Assembly: GCA_031257815.1 (NCBI GenBank)
Contig: JAIRNX010000099.1
Location: forward strand, 1 to 8,028
DNA: 8,028 nt
From: Lactobacillales bacterium
Lineage (GTDB): Bacteria > Bacillota > Bacilli > Lactobacillales > Streptococcaceae
Reading direction: 5' to 3'
The number at the start of each line of letters is the position of its first letter. Position 1 is the stretch's first letter. Below are positions 1 to 5,896 of the stretch, in pieces. The notes beneath the pieces were generated by a model. That model had not been told where the DNA came from. It worked only from the letters and a program-made list of their open reading frames with translations, and searched no databases. The translations under genes and the position numbers were made by a program.

Positions 1-1
1 A

Positions 2-934
2 CAAGATACTAATCAAAAAGATTTTCAAGCTATTGCTGAAATTCTTGGCGAAAGTATGTTTCAGATTGAAGAAAATGCTAAAAATAACGATGTTGTTACT
101 GGTCTAGCAACAGGTTTTCCGGAATTAGATAAAATGACCGCAGGATTTCAATCTGATCAACTGATTATCTTAGCTGCCCGTCCTGGTATGGGAAAATCAG
201 CTTTTGCTTTAAATATTGCCCAAAATGTTGGAACGAAAACAGACAAAAGAATTGCTATTTTTTCGCTTGAAATGAGTGCTGTTGATTTGGTTAATCGGAT
301 GCTTTGTGCTGAAGGTTTGATTGACTCAGGACATTTAAGAACAGGACAACTTAATGAAGAAGAATGGGAAAAGTTAGTGATGGCGATGGGACAATTATCA
401 AATACGCAAATTTTTATTGATGATACTCCCGGAATTAAAGTTCCGTCCATTAGAGCTAAATGCCGCAAGTTAGCTAAAGAAAAAGGACAATTAAGCTTAG
501 TTGTAATTGACTATTTGCAGTTGATTGAAGGCAGCGGACGCGAATCTCGTCAACAACAAGTATCTGAAATATCAAGAGAGCTTAAAAAATTAGCTAAAGA
601 ATTAAATTGCCCAGTTATTGCTTTAAGTCAACTTTCACGTGGTGTTGAAGCACGGGAAAATAAGCGGCCAATTTTGTCAGACTTGCGTGAATCAGGTTCA
701 ATTGAGCAAGATGCAGACATTGTCATGTTTTTATATCGCGATGATTACTATCGTCAAGAAGGCGATGAAAGAAATGAAAATGATGCTTATTTAGATGAAG
801 ACACAGCTACGATGGAAGTCGATTTACAAAAAAATCGAACAGGCAAACGCGGTATGGCAAAAATTATTTTCAAAAAAAATTACAATAAATTTTTGCCAAT
901 TGCTTATCGCGAAGATAATCCTGTCCCTTTTTAA
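2..934 (+). CDS. dnaB: Replicative DNA helicase DnaB, C-terminal part (5' end outside window)
   Basis: This is the hexameric helicase that unwinds the chromosome ahead of the replication fork. The frame is open from base 2 and ends in TAA at 932-934, giving 310 visible residues. The ATG at 56 is internal, because in-frame helicase-like sequence runs upstream of it, so the true start lies before the window. Only the linker and the RecA-like motor domain are seen. Walker A is ARPGMGKSAF (about nt 176-205). Walker B is LVVIDYLQL (about nt 498-524). The SQLSRGVEARENKRP stretch and the LRESGSIEQDAD segment follow, then the arginine-finger region KNRTGKRG (about nt 830-853). All expected motor motifs are present with no disruption, so the gene looks functional. 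No purA, a common neighbour in Bacillota, follows it; folD is next. Identification is near certain. Only the N-terminal primase-interacting domain cannot be checked. Confidence 0.97.
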   Translation, partial: QDTNQKDFQAIAEILGESMFQIEENAKNNDVVTGLATGFPELDKMTAGFQSDQLIILAARPGMGKSAFALNIAQNVGTKTDKRIAIFSLEMSAVDLVNRMLCAEGLIDSGHLRTGQLNEEEWEKLVMAMGQLSNTQIFIDDTPGIKVPSIRAKCRKLAKEKGQLSLVVIDYLQLIEGSGRESRQQQVSEISRELKKLAKELNCPVIALSQLSRGVEARENKRPILSDLRESGSIEQDADIVMFLYRDDYYRQEGDERNENDAYLDEDTATMEVDLQKNRTGKRGMAKIIFKKNYNKFLPIAYREDNPVPF

Positions 935-957
935 AATATTAAAAGCGTGAAAATGGT

Positions 958-986
958 TTGCGAAAATTTATAACTGTGAATATGAA
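958..986 (+). promoter_or_regulatory. Possible folD promoter
   Basis: TTGCGA (958-963) and TATGAA (981-986) are separated by 17 bp, a reasonable sigma-A layout, though each box matches consensus at only four or five of six positions. It lies about 155 bp before the folD start. A second weaker pair, TTGGAC with TATAAC about 18 bp on (1026-1055), overlaps the hairpin. AT-rich DNA produces such matches by chance, so this is tentative. Confidence 0.3.
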
Positions 987-1034
987 AAAATGAAGAAAAA
1001 ACAATTTATAGGATTAGGATCTTTATTGGACCTC

Positions 1035-1083
1035 CTTAAGAAACTAGGGTATAACGAGAATTCGTTTAAATTTTTTTCTTAAG
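1035..1083 (+). terminator. Nested hairpin with T-run in folD leader (terminator or attenuator candidate)
   Basis: An inner stem AACGA/TCGTT (1053-1057 with 1062-1066, loop GAAT) is followed by TAAATTTTTTTC, the shape of a weak intrinsic terminator. An outer 9-bp perfect stem pairs CTTAAGAAA (1035-1043) with TTTCTTAAG (1075-1083). The outer stem would occupy part of the same T-run, so it competes with the terminator reading. It may simply end dnaB transcription about 120 bp past the stop codon, or act as an attenuator for folD. No ligand can be inferred. Confidence 0.4.
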
Positions 1084-1098
1084 ACAAGGAAAAAAATG

Positions 1099-1122
1099 TA
1101 AGAAGTGATTTGAGACTTCTTA
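1099..1122 (+). other. 8-bp stem-loop immediately before the folD RBS
   Basis: TAAGAAGT (1099-1106) pairs perfectly with ACTTCTTA (1115-1122) across an 8-nt loop. It ends three bases before the folD Shine-Dalgarno sequence. There is no T-run after it on the plus strand, so it is not a folD-side terminator. It could influence translation initiation or mRNA stability. On the minus strand a T-rich tract follows, but no minus-strand gene ends here. Confidence 0.35.
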
Positions 1123-1140
1123 AAAGAAAGGAACAAAAAA

Positions 1141-1989
1141 TTGACCACAATAATTGACGGTAAAGTTTTAGCTACAAAAACAAAAGAAGCACTTAAACAA
1201 CGAGTAGCAAACTTAAAAAACAAAGGTATACCACCTGGCTTGGCAGTGATTTTAGTAGGAGAAAACCCAGCCAGTCAAATCTATGTTCGCGGTAAAGAAC
1301 AAGATGCAAAATCTTTAGGATTTCATTCTATTATTGATCGTGTTCCTGCAAGAATCTCCCAAGCTGAGTTATTAAAAAAAGTGAAGTCTTATAACAAAGA
1401 TGAAAAAATTCATGGATTATTGGTGCAACTACCTTTGCCCAAACATATTGATGAAGAGGTGATAACACTAGCTATTGATCCTCAAAAAGATGTCGATGGT
1501 TTTCATCCGGTTAATATGGGGCGTTTATTTATGGGAGATCCATTGATGATTCCTTGCACACCTTTTGGCATTATGCGCATGTTTGAAGAGTATAAGATTG
1601 ATCTAGCAGGAAAAGAAGCGGTGGTGATCGGTCGTTCTAATATTGTTGGCAAGCCAATGGCTACTCTTTTAACGATGGCTAATGCTACTGTAACAGTGGC
1701 GCATTCAAAAACACAGAATTTACCAGCAATTGCTAAGCGAGCTGATGTTTTAGTTGTAGCGATTGGACGTGCTCATTTTGTGACTGAAGAATTTGTTAAA
1801 AAGGGAGCAGTTGTCATTGATGTCGGAATGAATCGTTTAGAAAATGGCAAGCTTGTCGGAGACGTTAAAACAGAAGAAGTGGCTCAAGTCGCTAGTTTTA
1901 TCACTCCCGTTCCAGGTGGGGTAGGGCCGATGACCCGCGCTATGTTAATGGAACAAACCGTAATTGCCGCGGAGCGAAAAAGGGAATAA
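1141..1989 (+). CDS. folD: Bifunctional methylenetetrahydrofolate dehydrogenase / cyclohydrolase FolD
   Basis: FolD interconverts 5,10-methylene-, methenyl- and 10-formyl-tetrahydrofolate in the cytoplasm, supplying one-carbon units for purines and initiator tRNA formylation. The protein is 282 aa, normal for the family. The start is TTG, chosen because the encoded TTIIDGK matches the usual FolD N-terminus and AGAAAGGAA lies at good spacing; no nearby ATG fits. Visible motifs are [14 protein letters not shown] with catalytic Tyr48 and Lys52, GLLVQLPLP (residues 92-100), DVDGFHP (117-123), PCTPFGIM (138-145), the dinucleotide-binding [12 protein letters not shown] (161-172), and [16 protein letters not shown] (254-269). 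All catalytic and cofactor elements are present. In many Bacillota folD sits near nusB-xseA; here it stands alone behind dnaB, so local gene order has been rearranged. Confidence 0.97.
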   Translation: MTTIIDGKVLATKTKEALKQRVANLKNKGIPPGLAVILVGENPASQIYVRGKEQDAKSLGFHSIIDRVPARISQAELLKKVKSYNKDEKIHGLLVQLPLPKHIDEEVITLAIDPQKDVDGFHPVNMGRLFMGDPLMIPCTPFGIMRMFEEYKIDLAGKEAVVIGRSNIVGKPMATLLTMANATVTVAHSKTQNLPAIAKRADVLVVAIGRAHFVTEEFVKKGAVVIDVGMNRLENGKLVGDVKTEEVAQVASFITPVPGGVGPMTRAMLMEQTVIAAERKRE

Positions 1990-2020
1990 CACGTCTGAAA
2001 TTTATGATTAGGCGATATTA

Positions 2021-2216
2021 ATGACATATATTAGACGTAATTTAGAACGAAAATTTTTAAAAATGAATAGCTTTTTTGAAGCAATATTGATCACTGGAGC
2101 GCATCAAGTTGGCAAAAAATGATCCCAAATTGTTTTTTCAACAATATCAGCTGCCAATAATCATTGATGAAGTTCAATATGCGCCTGAATTATTTTCATA
2201 AATTAATAAGAAGGTC
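2021..2216 (+). pseudogene. Degraded DUF4143-type AAA ATPase (N-terminal remnant)
   Basis: The remnant starts with MTYIRRNLERKF and reads to ILITGAHQVGKK, a Walker A region of the DUF4143 ATPase family (usual form: TGARQVGKTTL), then hits TGA at 2120. Directly after, in another frame from 2121, DPKLFFQQYQLPIIIDEVQY and then APELFS continue into TAA at 2199, followed by INKKV and TAG. The second piece is the family's Walker B (IIIDEVQ). About 25 codons between the two motifs are missing, the frame has shifted, and the TAA replaces a codon that is usually Tyr. The C-terminal two-thirds, including DUF4143 itself, is absent. The original start is kept 31 bp after folD, with a weak AGGCG site. Intact relatives are about 400-aa predicted ATPases, often near toxin-antitoxin or mobile genes, with unclear function. 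This copy cannot make an active ATPase. Confidence 0.85.
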
Positions 2217-2234
2217 TAGTATATACCACATTTT

Positions 2235-2894
2235 TCACAATTTATCCTTTATGCTAGTACGTAAGATCTTCATTTTTTTAGCAGGATCAGCAGAATTATA
2301 AATGAAAGAACCTGCAACAAAGATATTTGCACCGGCATTTTTGGCTTGTCCAATCGTATATTCATTTATGCCGCCATCTACCTCGATTCCAAAAGAATAG
2401 TTATTATTTTTTTTGATTGCGGCGATTTCTGTAATTTTTGTTAAAGTCTCTGGTAAAAATTTTTGCCCACCAAAGCCAGGATTAACAGTCATTATCAAAA
2501 CTTGATCTACTAAAGTCAGTACTGGTTGTATAGTATTTGTTGGCGTACCTGGATTAATTACGATTCCAGTTTTTTTATTAAAATTTTTAATTTTTTGCAA
2601 TACTGCGTGGATATGAGCAGTAGCTTCGATATGGACAGAAATAATATCTGCTCCAGCGTTGGCGAAACTTTCAATAAACTGCTCGGGCTTTTCCACCATT
2701 AAATGAACATCTAAAGGTAATTTGGTGATCGGTCGAATTGCTTGCACAATATTTGCTCCCATTGTGATATTGGGCACAAAATGGCCATCCATAATATCGA
2801 CATGAAGATAGCTTGCTCCATTTTTTTCAACTAAATTAATATCTCGTTCTAGATTGGCAAAGTCAGCACTTAAAATTGAAGGAGCGATTTTCAT
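2235..2894 (-). CDS. rpe: Ribulose-phosphate 3-epimerase
   Basis: This enzyme interconverts D-ribulose 5-phosphate and D-xylulose 5-phosphate in the pentose phosphate or phosphoketolase pathway. At 219 aa it is a full-length TIM barrel. The N-terminus MKIAPSILSADF carries the phosphate-side Ser7. The metal ligands are in place: His31 and Asp33 in HVDIMDGHFVP, His64 in LDVHLMVEKP, and Asp173 in EVDGGIN; the two Asp residues are the acid-base pair. TVNPGFGGQKF (136-146) is the flexible phosphate loop, and GANIFVAGSFIY closes the barrel. The ATG has AAAGGA upstream. The RBS lies just past the stop of the rsgA remnant, as expected for the conserved rsgA-rpe pair, so rpe was probably co-transcribed with rsgA. 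With rsgA truncated, rpe must rely on another promoter, perhaps the TATAAT at 3260-3265 in the 78-bp element or readthrough from phoU. Confidence 0.96.
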   Translation of the reverse strand: MKIAPSILSADFANLERDINLVEKNGASYLHVDIMDGHFVPNITMGANIVQAIRPITKLPLDVHLMVEKPEQFIESFANAGADIISVHIEATAHIHAVLQKIKNFNKKTGIVINPGTPTNTIQPVLTLVDQVLIMTVNPGFGGQKFLPETLTKITEIAAIKKNNNYSFGIEVDGGINEYTIGQAKNAGANIFVAGSFIYNSADPAKKMKILRTSIKDKL

Positions 2895-2909
2895 TTTTTA
2901 TTTTCCTTT

Positions 2910-3208
2910 TTACTCGAGACGTTGACCTCTGATTTCACCTAAAAATTGTAAATAATTTTCGTAACGAGATAAAGCAATTTGATCTTGCTCAACTTTATTT
3001 AACTTCACAGCTTGGTTTATATGCATGCGAACATTCACGAAATTTACAAAATGAGCTAACTTTAACAAAACTTGGGAACATTTTTGGTAAATCTGCCACT
3101 TTTATTTTTGAGGGCTCAATAAAGCTAAAACCTGGAGTATACGCAATCAGACCAATCAAATAAAGGTAGTAATTCAACAACAAACATGTTGTATGTTTTC
3201 TTCGCTCT
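2910..3208 (-). pseudogene. rsgA: rsgA 3' remnant (ribosome small-subunit GTPase A), truncated and frameshifted
   Basis: RsgA is a GTPase acting in late 30S subunit maturation. Only its C-terminal part is left. From the right edge it reads ERRKHTT (family GRGKHTT), then IAYTPGFSF (the G3 motif, normally DTPG, here with Tyr for Asp), then ADLPKMFPSF, then the zinc-binding signature CKFRECSHAYKPSCEVK. It then hits TAA at 2995. Shifting frame by one base (GTT AAA t AAA GTT GAG) restores VEQDQIALSRYENYLQFLGE and the natural C-terminus ending at TAA 2910-2912. So there is one frameshift near 2997. The OB-fold and the G1 P-loop are missing, replaced by the inverted-repeat element at 3209. An 88-codon frame (2995-3261) starts inside that element and runs into the remnant; it is a chance fusion, not a gene. 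A working rsgA may exist elsewhere. Confidence 0.88.
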
Positions 3209-3286
3209 AAGAACCTGTTAACGATCTCTCTATGGATGAAATTTTTGAAAAATTTCGCCATTATAAAGACAAATTAACAGGTTCTT
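3209..3286. mobile_element. 78-bp inverted-repeat element, mini form of the insertion sequence at the window's right end
   Basis: AAGAACCTGTTAA (3209-3221) and its exact inverse TTAACAGGTTCTT (3274-3286) bound a 78-bp segment. Its left 39 bases match the insertion-sequence end at 7911-7949 at 36 positions, including CCTGTTAACGATCTC and GATGAAATTTTTG. It therefore has two IS-type ends and almost no interior, like a MITE or an internally deleted copy. No clear target-site duplication flanks it. It sits exactly where rsgA homology stops. Read on the minus strand it holds a perfect TATAAT (3265-3260) and could donate a promoter, though no good -35 box is seen. The 13-bp arms may also form a hairpin in transcripts coming from the secreted-protein gene. 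Confidence 0.7.
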
Positions 3287-3312
3287 GCTGATAAATTCAC
3301 CTTTCATCTAAC

Positions 3313-4878
3313 TTACATAATATACCAAGCAATGCCTTCATCACTCCAACCATGAGCCACAGCATTTTCAACCTCAGCAGGATTTGTTGTCCAAACATGT
3401 TCGCCATTTGTCGGATTATATATACGGTAAACAGGGACAATTCCTGCAAGTTGTGCATACCAAGCTATATCTTCATACTGCCAACCTGCGAGAACTAAAG
3501 CATCTTTTTCATTAGCGTTGATCGTGAAGTGATGAATCCCACTATTTGGATTATACAGTCGATAAACGGGCACGCCACCAGCGCTGCATCTAAAAGCAAC
3601 ACCTTCATCACGCCAGCCAAGGGATGCTAAAAAAACAACTTCTCCTCTACTCATCGTATAGTGATGCATGCCATTATTGTGATTATATAACCTAAATACC
3701 TCAAGTGTCTCTTCATCAAGTGACGGTACTCCTGAAGACATCGACCATGATGATGGATTTAGTGTTGATATTGGACGTCGTGATGGAGTTACGACAGTTG
3801 AAGTAGACTGACTAACAGGGCTTTGAATCACTGGCGTTGCAACAGCAAAGGAGGGACTTGCTCCGCGCAATGGTGCAGGAGTAATAGCCAAAGGCTGATC
3901 TTCAAGCTCAGCTACTGAAAAACCTAACAAATGATGCATTACTTCGGCGGAAATATTATTACGACGGAATAAATTCAGAAAAATAGTTTTCCACTTTTCC
4001 TGCATAGACATATCTCTTGACAAGGAAGGTTCTATTGAATCATTAATATAATCTCCAGTCCCCAAAGGAGTTAATATATTTAAAGTAAGCACATTAGATA
4101 CAGGCGTTAAGCCAGTTGCACCCCTTCCGTTAATTGTGCCCACTGGTCCGCCATTAAAGTTAACAAATGATAGTACTGCACGAGGTTGATCATCACTTTG
4201 AAAATGAAGATGACAATTATTAGGAGATCTTCCAAAAGTCCAATGAGTTCTCTCTGGCAATTCTCGATCATTTTCATCATGTGGCGTAGATAACACCGGA
4301 TGGTAATTTACATATTCTCGATCATAACGCACAAGATCCGCAACTTGCCCCAAACTAAAAACTCTTGCATCGATATTTACAAAAGCACCAATATCAAAAT
4401 CAGTATGGGGAGTCGCTGTTGTATGAGGAGTTGGAAAATGGTTAAGAATTGGTTCATTATCATCATTGGCAACATAAACTCTCACATCTGTTGTCGAATA
4501 AGTGGCAAATACTTCAGGGATTTGATTAAAAAATACTTGCTGTGGTCTAAGTAGCATTTCCCTACTTTCACGGCCTACATTACCAGAATCTTCATTCAAT
4601 GTAACTACAAGATGATGAAGATTTGAAAATTCCGTTCTACTCACTCCCAGATATTGACTTATATTTGTGCGCATACCTTCAGTTAACGGGATTTTAAATT
4701 TTGTAATGGGGAATGAGTTAATATGTTGATGATAAGTATCTACTATAACGTGGGAAAGCAGATGTTCATCATCATCATCCCATTCCCAATCATTCGGATC
4801 AGCATAAACAGCATTACTAACGGTTAACAACGTAATTACCGCCAAAAATGCCAAAATAAATTTTTTTAAATTTTTCAC
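3313..4878 (-). CDS. Secreted protein with three C-terminal DUF5648-type repeats
   Basis: This is a 521-aa exported protein. The start is GTG, preceded by AAGGGGGAATTATA. The N-terminus has a signal peptide: KNLKK, a hydrophobic core at residues 7-20, and probable cleavage after VYA (residue 26). Residues 28-37 are very acidic (NDWEWDDDDE). Residues about 40-330 form a region I cannot assign, with no enzyme motif recognised. A Ser/Thr/Pro-rich linker spans about 335-390. Three repeats of about 42 aa follow (394-435, 436-480, 481-521), each with the pattern xYRLYNxxxGxHHxT, a Glu-rich helix, then GWxxEGIAWY. This is the DUF5648 type, common at the C-terminus of surface and secreted proteins of lactobacilli, streptococci and bifidobacteria, where it is thought to bind cell wall or glycan. 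No LPXTG or C-terminal membrane anchor is present. It lies 24 bp behind phoU with no terminator between, so both are probably on one transcript. Confidence 0.85.
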   Translation of the reverse strand: MKNLKKFILAFLAVITLLTVSNAVYADPNDWEWDDDDEHLLSHVIVDTYHQHINSFPITKFKIPLTEGMRTNISQYLGVSRTEFSNLHHLVVTLNEDSGNVGRESREMLLRPQQVFFNQIPEVFATYSTTDVRVYVANDDNEPILNHFPTPHTTATPHTDFDIGAFVNIDARVFSLGQVADLVRYDREYVNYHPVLSTPHDENDRELPERTHWTFGRSPNNCHLHFQSDDQPRAVLSFVNFNGGPVGTINGRGATGLTPVSNVLTLNILTPLGTGDYINDSIEPSLSRDMSMQEKWKTIFLNLFRRNNISAEVMHHLLGFSVAELEDQPLAITPAPLRGASPSFAVATPVIQSPVSQSTSTVVTPSRRPISTLNPSSWSMSSGVPSLDEETLEVFRLYNHNNGMHHYTMSRGEVVFLASLGWRDEGVAFRCSAGGVPVYRLYNPNSGIHHFTINANEKDALVLAGWQYEDIAWYAQLAGIVPVYRIYNPTNGEHVWTTNPAEVENAVAHGWSDEGIAWYIM

Positions 4879-4902
4879 TATAATTCCCCCTTAAAAACTA
4901 AA

Positions 4903-5571
4903 TCAATCATTTACCGAGCTTAATTCTGAAATTTTTCCTGTCTGCAAATAAACAATCCACTCACAAATATTAGTTACATAATCTCCGATGCGCTCCAAAA
5001 AGCCAGCAACTTTTAAATAATCATTGCCTGAAACAATTGTCTCAGAATTTTCTTGCATTTCATAAATTGAATGATCATAGATGCTACTATAATAATTGTT
5101 AACTACTTTATCCCACCGAGAAATCTCTTCTGCTTTCTTTGCATCATGTTCAATATAAGCCGTCAACACAGCATCCATCATTTTTTGCACTTGCATGCTC
5201 ATCTTAGAAATCTCACCTTCAATTTTTAAAATCCGAGTTTCTCCCTTAACCTGAATAGTTGACTTCGCAATCGAAACCGCATGATCTCCCATATGCTCCA
5301 AATCACCACTTGCCTTCATAATCGTGATGATCACACGCAAATCAGTGGTTACTGGTTGCTGTAAAGCAATCAATTCAAAAGATTTTTGCTCGAGTTTAAT
5401 TTCCAATTCATTTATATCGAAATCATGATCAATAACTTCTTGTGCAAGTTTGCGATTATGCTCGATAAACGAAGACACTGCTTTGTTTATTGCTTCAGAA
5501 ACTTGATTTCCCATATCATAAAACTGACGATGTAACTTAATCAGTTGTTGTTCAAATTGGCTACGTAACAT
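4903..5571 (-). CDS. phoU: PhoU-family phosphate signalling protein
   Basis: PhoU proteins are cytoplasmic negative regulators linking the Pst phosphate transporter to the PhoR-PhoB/PhoP two-component system. This one has 222 aa. The start at 5571 (MLRSQFEQQLIKLHRQF) fits the family N-terminus and has GAAGGAG nine bases upstream. A longer frame from 5619 has a poor start context and adds residues unlike the family. Two three-helix PhoU repeats are visible, each with the metal-cluster motif: EHMGDHAVSIAK in the first and ERIGDYVTNICE in the second. The gene is full length. Unlike the usual pstSCAB-phoU order, no pst gene is adjacent here; upstream is a non-coding gap and downstream is the secreted repeat protein. 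It could be a second, stand-alone PhoU paralogue. An extended -10 promoter lies at 5626-5634. Confidence 0.93.
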   Translation of the reverse strand: MLRSQFEQQLIKLHRQFYDMGNQVSEAINKAVSSFIEHNRKLAQEVIDHDFDINELEIKLEQKSFELIALQQPVTTDLRVIITIMKASGDLEHMGDHAVSIAKSTIQVKGETRILKIEGEISKMSMQVQKMMDAVLTAYIEHDAKKAEEISRWDKVVNNYYSSIYDHSIYEMQENSETIVSGNDYLKVAGFLERIGDYVTNICEWIVYLQTGKISELSSVND

Positions 5572-5625
5572 ACGTATCGCTCCTTCTACTACCTCCATCG
5601 TAAAAAAAATACTTATCAATAAATA

Positions 5626-5634
5626 ATTTTACCA
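5626..5634 (-). promoter_or_regulatory. Possible extended -10 promoter for phoU
   Basis: On the minus strand TGGTAAAAT reads as TGn followed by TAAAAT, a five-of-six match to the -10 box with the TGn extension. It is about 55 bp before the phoU ATG. No good -35 box stands 16-18 bp upstream, which extended -10 promoters can tolerate. Further upstream is a small dyad, GTGTA-cagt-TACAC (5684-5697), that could be a regulator site. Confidence 0.35.
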
Positions 5635-5735
5635 TATTATTAATAAAAAATCTTTTCTACCCAAACTTTCCCACGCCAAACGTGTGTACAGTTACACTTG
5701 ATGTGAGCCAACTAACTAGAAAAATAAAAAAGGTG

Positions 5736-5808
5736 GTGTCAAAAAGTTAACTATGAAATCAAGAAACGAGATTATTGAAAAGATCTCGAGATTATTTTAT
5801 TTTGACAC
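5736..5808. repeat. 73-bp segment bounded by 9-bp inverted repeats (possible mobile-element relic)
   Basis: GTGTCAAAA (5736-5744) and TTTTGACAC (5800-5808) are exact inverse copies. Inside, CGAGATTATT occurs twice (5768-5777 and 5787-5796), and ATCTCGAGAT (5783-5792) is a palindrome. CGAGAT and ATCTCG (5768-5773 with 5783-5788) can form a 6-bp stem, which on the minus strand is followed by TTTCTTGATTTC. It may be a short insertion relic, or a weak terminator for the nuclease gene transcribed from the right. No target-site duplication is evident. Confidence 0.4.
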
Positions 5809-5872
5809 AAAACGGGGTGGGTGCATTTTTGTAACGATTTATCTGGAATAGCTTATTTACGCCGTTTTCGCA

Positions 5873-5896
5873 ATTGTGTATCCGCGGATACACAAT
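5873..5896. repeat. Perfect 24-bp palindrome abutting the nuclease stop codon
   Basis: ATTGTGTATCCG (5873-5884) is followed directly by its reverse complement, with no spacer and no mismatch. The minus-strand stop codon TAG of the nuclease gene (5897-5899) touches it. As RNA it would make a 10-bp stem with a CGCG loop. On the plus strand it is followed by CTATTTTTC, but no plus-strand gene ends here. On the minus strand it is followed by TGCGAAAA, which is not a U-run. It may be a 3' stabilising hairpin, a protein-binding dyad, or a terminator that works in the opposite direction. Confidence 0.55.

Larger units (their letters stand above)
935..1140 (+). other. dnaB-folD intergenic leader, non-coding
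   Basis: This stretch of about 200 bp holds no convincing reading frame on either strand. It contains a possible promoter (958-986), a nested hairpin with a T-run (1035-1083), a second hairpin (1099-1122) and the folD ribosome binding site (AGAAAGGAA, about 1125-1133). A leader of about 150 nt is long for a housekeeping gene and could carry attenuation, but no known riboswitch consensus was recognised. Confidence 0.6.
5572..5896. other. Non-coding, dyad-rich gap between phoU and the nuclease gene
   Basis: No plausible gene is seen on either strand. The gap holds the phoU leader and promoter, the 14-bp dyad at 5684-5697, a 73-bp inverted-repeat segment (5736-5808), a G-rich stretch (GGGGTGGGTG, 5814-5823) and a perfect 24-bp palindrome (5873-5896). 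The mixture looks like insertion-element debris next to control sites. Confidence 0.5.

Noticed and set aside
157..468. Antisense frame of about 100 codons inside dnaB
   Set aside because: It is opposite strongly conserved helicase motifs, matches no family and has no ribosome binding site; it is a shadow of dnaB coding.
1010..1077. T-box or tetrahydrofolate riboswitch upstream of folD
   Set aside because: AGGGTATAAC superficially recalls a T-box, but the AGGGTGGNACCGCG core and its terminator partner are absent, and no tetrahydrofolate-riboswitch core was found.
1991..2038. ACGTCT/AGACGT inverted repeat after folD as a terminator
   Set aside because: The arms are only 6 bp, 36 bp apart, have no T-run, and one arm lies in the coding start of the ATPase relic.
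2995..3261. 88-codon minus-strand frame as an independent gene
   Set aside because: Its start lies inside the 78-bp IS-like element, and the rest is the RsgA C-terminal region ending at a frameshift stop. It is a chance fusion.
3394..3699. CRISPR-like or DNA-level tandem repeats at the end of the secreted-protein gene
   Set aside because: The three repeats are conserved as protein modules, diverged at DNA level and of unequal length; they are domain repeats, not an array.
4300..4554. Plus-strand frame inside the secreted-protein gene
   Set aside because: Composition is unlike a real protein and it lies wholly antisense to a convincing gene with signal peptide and repeats.
5572..5619. Longer phoU start adding 16 residues
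   Set aside because: The added residues are unlike PhoU N-termini, and the internal ATG at 5571 has a much better ribosome binding site (GAAGGAG).
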